From: Phycisphaerae bacterium
Lineage (GTDB): Bacteria; Planctomycetota; Phycisphaerae; Tepidisphaerales; Tepidisphaeraceae
Direction of reading: 5' to 3'
Assembly: GCA_025924315.1 (NCBI GenBank)
Contig: JAICIO010000001.1
Coordinates: 124,001-188,000, forward strand
Length of the DNA: 64,000 bases
Below the pieces are notes generated by a model. That model was given only the letters and a program-made list of their open reading frames with translations. It ran no database searches and was not told the DNA's origin. The position numbers were made by a program, and so were the translations under genes. Positions 60,003-64,000 of the stretch are shown piece after piece; the first letter of the stretch is position 1; each line of letters starts with the position of its first letter.

Positions 60003-61286
60003 CTACGCAAATCGCTTCACGATAATCGTGTCGTTCTGCCCGCCAAAGCCAAAGCTGTTGCTCATCGCGACGTCCACCTTCGCCGCACGCGCCTTGTTCG
60101 GCACGTAATCGAGGTCGCACTCGGGGTCTTTGTTTTCAAGGTTCATCGTCGGTGGAAGCATGTTGTCTCGGATCGCGAGCACGCAAGTGATGAACTCGAC
60201 CGCACCCGCGGCCGCGATCAGGTGACCCATCATGCTCTTGATTGAGCTGACCGGCACATTCTTGGCGTCATCGCCGAAGACCGCCTTGATCGCGCCGGTT
60301 TCGTTGCCGTCGTTCTCGCGGGTGCCGGTGCCGTGCGCGTTAATGTAATTGATGTCCTTCGGCGTGAGTTTCGCGTCGTCAAGCGCTTCCCGCATCGCGA
60401 CGATCGCGCCGGAGCCTTCAGGATGCTGATCGGTAATGCGAAACGCGTCGGCCGTCGAGCCGTAACCAACCACCTCCGCCAGGATCTTCGCGCCGCGCTT
60501 TTGCGCGTGCTCGAGCGTTTCGAGGATCACCATCCCCGCGCCTTCGCCGAGCACAAATCCGCCGCGCGCGTTATCGAACGGACGGCTCGCGCGCGGGGGA
60601 TTCTCGTTCGCCGTCGACAGGGCGGTCAGACGATTGAATCCCGTCACGCCGAATGGATGGATCATCGAATGCGCGCCGCCGCCGATCATCACGTCCGCAT
60701 CGCCGCGGCGCAAAATCTCGGTCGCTTCGCCAATCGCCTGGGTGGATGCGGCGCACGCGGTGAGACAGTTCAGTGCCGGGCCCTGCGCGCCCGTCAGCAG
60801 CGCCAGGTGCGACAGCGGCATATTCGGCTCCTGCTCGACCTCGCGGGTGACGTTCATCATCTCCAGCGCGATCTGAGCCCACTTCACCGTGTCGTTGTCG
60901 TTCGCGTCCACTTTCCACGACGAGAGGGCGGCCGTCGTGTAGGCGTCAAAATCGAGCGAGCCTTCACCACTCCCCAGATAAATGCCGACGCGATCGAGAT
61001 CGAGCTTGCTGCTGTCGAGGCCCGCCATCTTCCAAGCTTGGGCGCACGCCGCGAGCGCGAACTGCGTGTTGCGGCCGGCCATCTTGTGCGCTTCATACTC
61101 GTCGATGTGCTTCGCGAGGTCGAAGTTCTTGATCTCCGCGCTGATCTTGGTGGGAAACGTCTCGGCGTCGAAGATCGTCGTGCGCGCGATCCCCGATTCG
61201 CCCGCGAGCAGGCGCTTCCACACTTCGTCGATGGTGTGACCCATCGGCGTGATCCAACCAATTCCGGTGATGACGACTCGATTCAT
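60003..61286 (-). CDS. Beta-ketoacyl-ACP synthase (KAS II/FabF-like)
   Basis: 427 residues. N-terminus RVVITGIGWITPMGHTIDEV. The catalytic triad is intact: Cys178 in CLTACAAST, His318 in INAHGTGTREND and His355 in SIKSMMGHLIAAAG. The C-terminal NSFGFGGQNDTIIV is typical of FabF. It should condense malonyl-ACP with an acyl primer. It is the last gene of the minus-strand operon and the likely active partner of the ketosynthase at 61517, which has an altered triad. Confidence 0.93.
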   Translation of the reverse strand: MNRVVITGIGWITPMGHTIDEVWKRLLAGESGIARTTIFDAETFPTKISAEIKNFDLAKHIDEYEAHKMAGRNTQFALAACAQAWKMAGLDSSKLDLDRVGIYLGSGEGSLDFDAYTTAALSSWKVDANDNDTVKWAQIALEMMNVTREVEQEPNMPLSHLALLTGAQGPALNCLTACAASTQAIGEATEILRRGDADVMIGGGAHSMIHPFGVTGFNRLTALSTANENPPRASRPFDNARGGFVLGEGAGMVILETLEHAQKRGAKILAEVVGYGSTADAFRITDQHPEGSGAIVAMREALDDAKLTPKDINYINAHGTGTRENDGNETGAIKAVFGDDAKNVPVSSIKSMMGHLIAAAGAVEFITCVLAIRDNMLPPTMNLENKDPECDLDYVPNKARAAKVDVAMSNSFGFGGQNDTIIVKRFA

Positions 61287-61313
61287 GACTCAGTCAACTT
61301 CCATAAGAGCGAT

Positions 61314-61520
61314 TCAATTCGCGAGTGCCCAGTAACCAAGCGAGATAATCCCGCCGACGATCAGAGCGATGAACGGTTTGATGTAGATAATGTGCGGGGG
61401 CGTGTTTTTCGCGTACCAATAGTACGCCCCCGCAACGACCAAAAGCAGAAGGCCAAGAAATCCCGGCCACTGCGCGAAAAGCTTTTCCGTCCCCGTCGGC
61501 TTGTAATCCTGTCCCTTCAT
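61314..61520 (-). CDS. Small two-TM protein between two ketosynthase genes
   Basis: 68 residues: LFAQWPGFLGLLLLVVAGAY and 'IKPFIALIVGGIISLGYWAL' are TM helices. It overlaps the upstream ketosynthase stop by 4 bp and ends 28 bp before the next one, so it is an integral part of the operon. It may tether the synthase complex to the membrane; this is inference. Confidence 0.75.
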   Translation of the reverse strand: MKGQDYKPTGTEKLFAQWPGFLGLLLLVVAGAYYWYAKNTPPHIIYIKPFIALIVGGIISLGYWALAN

Positions 61521-62821
61521 GCGCCCACCTTTTTGAAAACCAGGGCCGCGTTCTGGCCGCCGAGACTGTAGACGCTGCTGACGGCGATGTTCACCGGCAG
61601 CTCGCGCGCTTCCCGTTTGATATTCAGTTTCCCGCCGTCGATCACATGATTCGTATTGATCGCGCCGGGAACTTTTCCTGTGTTCACCGCGAGCAGCGCG
61701 GCCGCGGCATCGACGCCGGAGCCCGCGGCGAGATTGCCGGTCTGCGCTTTGATCGGCGAAAGGGCGATTCGCTCGAGGTCGGCGCCGAGCGCGTTCTTCA
61801 GGCCATGCAACTCCGCGCGATCGTGGGAAGGAATGCCGAGCCCATGCGGCACCAGGACGTCGACATCCTTCGGAGAAACTTTCGCATCCTTCAGCGCGTT
61901 CTCGACCGCCTTGCCATAACTATGACCCGTCGGCGAAGGCTCAGTCACCTTGTACGTATCCTGTGACGCCGCGAAGCCGACGAGCTCGGCGTAGATCTTT
62001 GCCCCTCGGTTCTTCGCGTGCTCGTACTCTTCGAGAATGAACAACCCGCCGCCTTCGCCCGCGACGGTGCCGTCTGCCGACGCGTCGAACGGTTTCACCG
62101 CTTTGTCCGGAGAATCGTTTTGCGTTTCGGTCAGCTTCTTGAGCAGCGTCTGACGGACAATCCCCATCGGGTTGATTTTCGATTCCGCGCCGCCACAGAT
62201 CGCGAGGTCCGCCTTACCGCGCTGAATCGTCCGGAACGCTTCACCAATCGCGAGATGTGACGATGCATCGGCGCAGGTAATCGTGTTGCTCGGGCCCATC
62301 AGGCCATGAATGATCGTCACGTGGCACGCGAGCATGTTCGGCAGGTATTTGAGCAACCACAAAGGCGTGAGTTGCCCCATCCCTTCGGTTCCCCACTTGC
62401 GCAGGTCGAGCTTGTTCTCTGCTCGAGCTGCATGCATGGCGCTCGTGAGCTCGGCGAGTTCGGCGCTGATTAAACCGGCGCCGATGTTGCAGCCGAAACG
62501 CGTCTCTTTGATTTCCGGCGTATCGGTATAAGCCTTCGACTTCAGGCCCGCGTCTTTGAATGCATCGTCGGCAGCGATCACCGCGAGCTCAATGTCGCGG
62601 GCCATCACCTTCGTCGCCTTGCGATAGCTCTTGGGGACATAGTCGCCGATCTTGTACTCAGGCACTTCCCCCGCGAGTTGGCAGGGGAATCCGCCCGGAT
62701 TGAATTGCGTGGTGCGATGAATGCCGACTTGGCCGGCGAGTAGCTTCTCCCAGAACGTCTTCGTGCCGATGCCAATCGGCGAGATGATGCCAATGCCTGT
62801 AATGACGACGCGTTTGCTCAT
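61517..62821 (-). CDS. Ketosynthase-like protein with Cys-His-Asn triad
   Basis: 434 residues. KAS fold: RVVITGIGIISPIGIGTKTF at the start, Cys183 in NTITCADASSHLAIGEAF, His326 in VLVPHGLGIPSHD and Lys358 in SPIKAQTGNLAAGSGVDAA. At the position of the second catalytic His of KAS I/II (G-H after K-x-x-x-G) there is Asn363. The C-terminal YSLGGQNAALVF is retained. It may be a decarboxylation-altered condensing enzyme or a chain-length-factor-like partner of the intact ketosynthase at 60003. Two adjacent, divergent ketosynthases suggest a heterodimer. It starts 62 bp after the dehydratase-like gene. Confidence 0.87.
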   Translation of the reverse strand: MSKRVVITGIGIISPIGIGTKTFWEKLLAGQVGIHRTTQFNPGGFPCQLAGEVPEYKIGDYVPKSYRKATKVMARDIELAVIAADDAFKDAGLKSKAYTDTPEIKETRFGCNIGAGLISAELAELTSAMHAARAENKLDLRKWGTEGMGQLTPLWLLKYLPNMLACHVTIIHGLMGPSNTITCADASSHLAIGEAFRTIQRGKADLAICGGAESKINPMGIVRQTLLKKLTETQNDSPDKAVKPFDASADGTVAGEGGGLFILEEYEHAKNRGAKIYAELVGFAASQDTYKVTEPSPTGHSYGKAVENALKDAKVSPKDVDVLVPHGLGIPSHDRAELHGLKNALGADLERIALSPIKAQTGNLAAGSGVDAAAALLAVNTGKVPGAINTNHVIDGGKLNIKREARELPVNIAVSSVYSLGGQNAALVFKKVGA

Positions 62822-62841
62822 GTGACTCGTGCTCGCAACCT

Positions 62842-62875
62842 GTTACCTGTTTTCAAACAACGAGGAACAAGTAAC
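62842..62875. repeat. Short inverted repeat upstream of the ketosynthase gene
   Basis: GTTACCTGTT (62842-62851) pairs with AACAAGTAAC (62866-62875) with one mismatch. It lies in the 62-bp gap inside the operon and may be a remnant of another dispersed palindrome. Confidence 0.45.
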
Positions 62876-62883
62876 GAGCAACA

Positions 62884-63366
62884 TCATAGAGTGATGGACG
62901 ACGAGAGGCGATAGGTCTTGAGCAATTCCGTGAACTGCTCGGTGAACACGAAGTTGTGCTCGGGGAACTCGATGCCCGCCATGTTTTGATCGATGTGGCT
63001 GAACATCAATTCAATCTCGGCGACGAGATCGGTGCCGACGTTGACCGTGCCGGAGATCGACGCGCCCTGTTCGTTCAACTGCTCGATCTTCGCATTGAAA
63101 ATGATCGTCTCGCCGGGGCGCACGAGGCGATGAAACGTCGCCTTTCCGATCTTCGCGAGAATGACTTTCTCTTCGAAGTTGCGCGCCTCACCAACGAGAA
63201 TGCCCGCGGTCTGCGCCATGCCTTCGACGATCAGGCTGTGCGGCACGATCGGAAAGGCGGGATAAAGATCGTGCAGATGCTCTTCCGCGAGCGAGACGTT
63301 TTTGATCGCGGTCGCGCTCGTGCGGGGGGTGAACTCGGTGAACTTGTCGATCCAGATCCAACGCAT
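62884..63366 (-). CDS. Hotdog-fold dehydratase-like protein (FabZ family) with altered active site
   Basis: 160 residues. Residues 32-52 (HDLYPAFPIVPHSLIVEGMA) align to the FabZ active-site block H-F-P-G-x-P-x-M-P-G-V-L-x-x-E. Glu48 corresponds to the catalytic Glu, but the catalytic His position holds Leu34 (His32 is two residues earlier). The downstream strand GETIIFNAKIEQLNEQGASI is typical of hotdog proteins. It may be a thioesterase-like or binding protein, or use His32 instead. It starts 3 bp after the ACP gene. Confidence 0.8.
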   Translation of the reverse strand: MRWIWIDKFTEFTPRTSATAIKNVSLAEEHLHDLYPAFPIVPHSLIVEGMAQTAGILVGEARNFEEKVILAKIGKATFHRLVRPGETIIFNAKIEQLNEQGASISGTVNVGTDLVAEIELMFSHIDQNMAGIEFPEHNFVFTEQFTELLKTYRLSSSITL

Positions 63367-63369
63367 TGA

Positions 63370-63762
63370 TCAGGCAGCCGGTGCGTTCAGCTTGCTTTCG
63401 ACGTACTTCGTGATCATGTCAACCGTGAACAGCTTCGACATGTTGTCCAGCTTCGGGTCTTTTTCGAGCACGGTGAAATCCGAGAAGGGCATGCGCTTCT
63501 TGAGTTCTGCGAGTCCGGCGGGTGTGAAGACACCGTTCTGTACGATGTTCGGATCGTTCGCCAGCCCCTCGGGCATCATTTCGCCCTTCGGGATCTTGAT
63601 GCCGAATGCTTTTTCGAGCCGGAACATGATGTCGAGGAAGTCGATGCTTTCGGCGCCGAGGTCGTCGCGAATCACCGCGTTCGGCGTCACTTCCTCTTCG
63701 TCGACACCGAGCGCGTCGACCAGCACCGCCTGCACCTTCTTGTAGATCTCATCTCTCGTCAT
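63370..63762 (-). CDS. Acyl carrier protein, extended form
   Basis: 130 residues. Canonical ACP start (TRDEIYKKVQAVLVDALGVD) and phosphopantetheine site DDLGAESIDFLDIMFRLE, with Ser39 as the attachment residue. Instead of ending near residue 78, the helix 3 region is expanded by ~45 residues (PEGLANDPNIVQNGVFTPAG; FSDFTVLEKDPKLDNMSKLF) before the final helix VDMITKYVESKL. Enlarged ACPs of this type are found in planctomycete secondary FAS-like operons. It starts 3 bp after the upstream dehydratase-like gene. Confidence 0.92.
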   Translation of the reverse strand: MTRDEIYKKVQAVLVDALGVDEEEVTPNAVIRDDLGAESIDFLDIMFRLEKAFGIKIPKGEMMPEGLANDPNIVQNGVFTPAGLAELKKRMPFSDFTVLEKDPKLDNMSKLFTVDMITKYVESKLNAPAA

Positions 63763-63765
63763 GAT

Positions 63766-64000
63766 TCAAATCCTCGTAGTCTTCCCGTGTTCCAGCAAGC
63801 TCCATCTTGATCTATTGTGCTGGCTCAGCTTCTCGTCGATCGAAGCATATTCCGTTTGTTTCTCGCCAAGGTTGAAGTAGGCGAGCTCAATCCGAGCGGA
63901 GAGCGCCTGCTTCTCGCCGACGTTTCCCGATGCCTTGAACGTCGCGCCCGTTTCCGTCGGCTTGAAGTACTCGACTTCGACGCGGAGCGAGTTGCCCGGC
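63766..64000 (-). CDS. FabZ/hotdog dehydratase-like protein, C-terminal part (gene runs off the window)
   Basis: The last 77 codons of a minus-strand gene, ending in TGA at 63766-63768. The visible residues include NSLRVEVEYFKPTETGATFK, ASGNVGEKQALSARIELAYF and 'LGEKQTEYASIDEKLSQHN', the final strands of a hotdog 3-hydroxyacyl-ACP dehydratase (compare GETIIFNAKIEQL in the 62884 protein). The active-site helix lies beyond the window edge. It is the first visible gene of the FAS-like operon. Confidence 0.72.
   Translation of the reverse strand, partial: PGNSLRVEVEYFKPTETGATFKASGNVGEKQALSARIELAYFNLGEKQTEYASIDEKLSQHNRSRWSLLEHGKTTRI

Overview
The window is a piece of a high-GC bacterial chromosome that most resembles a planctomycete, probably of the Phycisphaerae/Tepidisphaeraceae type. 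This is inferred from gene content. The evidence is: ECF sigma factors of the planctomycete 'HEAYLRL...FFAAAAEAMRRIL' type next to a Pkn-type Ser/Thr kinase with TPRs; an exported protein whose N-terminus resembles the LEPR-XLL signature (LVETLEGRRLMSG); a MoxR/DUF58/BatA/vWA envelope cluster; and secreted proteins rich in Thr/Gln/Pro linkers (TTQP, TTKP). No rRNA gene is present; one tRNA (Cys) is seen.

Layout. 1-350: a small ABM-type monooxygenase. 400-2836: a ~2.4 kb element flanked by an 18-bp direct repeat of the tRNA-Cys 5' half. It carries an Abi-alpha (DUF4393) family protein, a coiled-coil membrane protein and a truncated tyrosine integrase whose stop codon lies inside the tRNA. 3166-25076: a long co-directional run of envelope and secreted-protein genes: PQQ propeller, SIMPL, squalene-cyclase-like, MoxR, DUF58, BatA/vWA, a second vWA, DUF4175-like, coiled-coil proteins and a 1643-aa three-module protein with an NPCBM-like end. 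25161-35755: hrpA, a HAD phosphatase, mnmG, and the floA/nfeD/nfeD1 membrane-domain operon. 35793-41198 (minus strand): a PHP-glycosyltransferase fusion, trpD coupled to a VapC-type toxin-antitoxin pair, and galK. 41315-51477: tmk, holB, mutY, ggt, rhaB, an amidohydrolase and several very small membrane proteins. 51539-57603: one intact sigma-kinase-propeller triad, preceded by a collapsed paralogous copy in which a sigma factor is fused in frame to the tail of the propeller protein. 57688-59897: an HTH-receiver response regulator and a glycosyltransferase. 60003-64000 (minus strand): a fatty-acid/polyketide-like operon (dehydratase, ACP, dehydratase-like, two ketosynthases, small membrane protein) that runs off the window.

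Two themes stand out. First, the intergenic regions are full of long paired palindromes resembling REP/BIME elements, in at least eight sequence families. Some have entered coding sequence in frame (a vWA gene and hrpA) or form the start of a secreted protein. Second, the sigma-kinase-propeller module appears duplicated, and deletion has created a chimeric gene. The FAS-like operon also has altered catalytic residues: one ketosynthase has Cys-His-Asn, and one dehydratase-like protein lacks the usual His.
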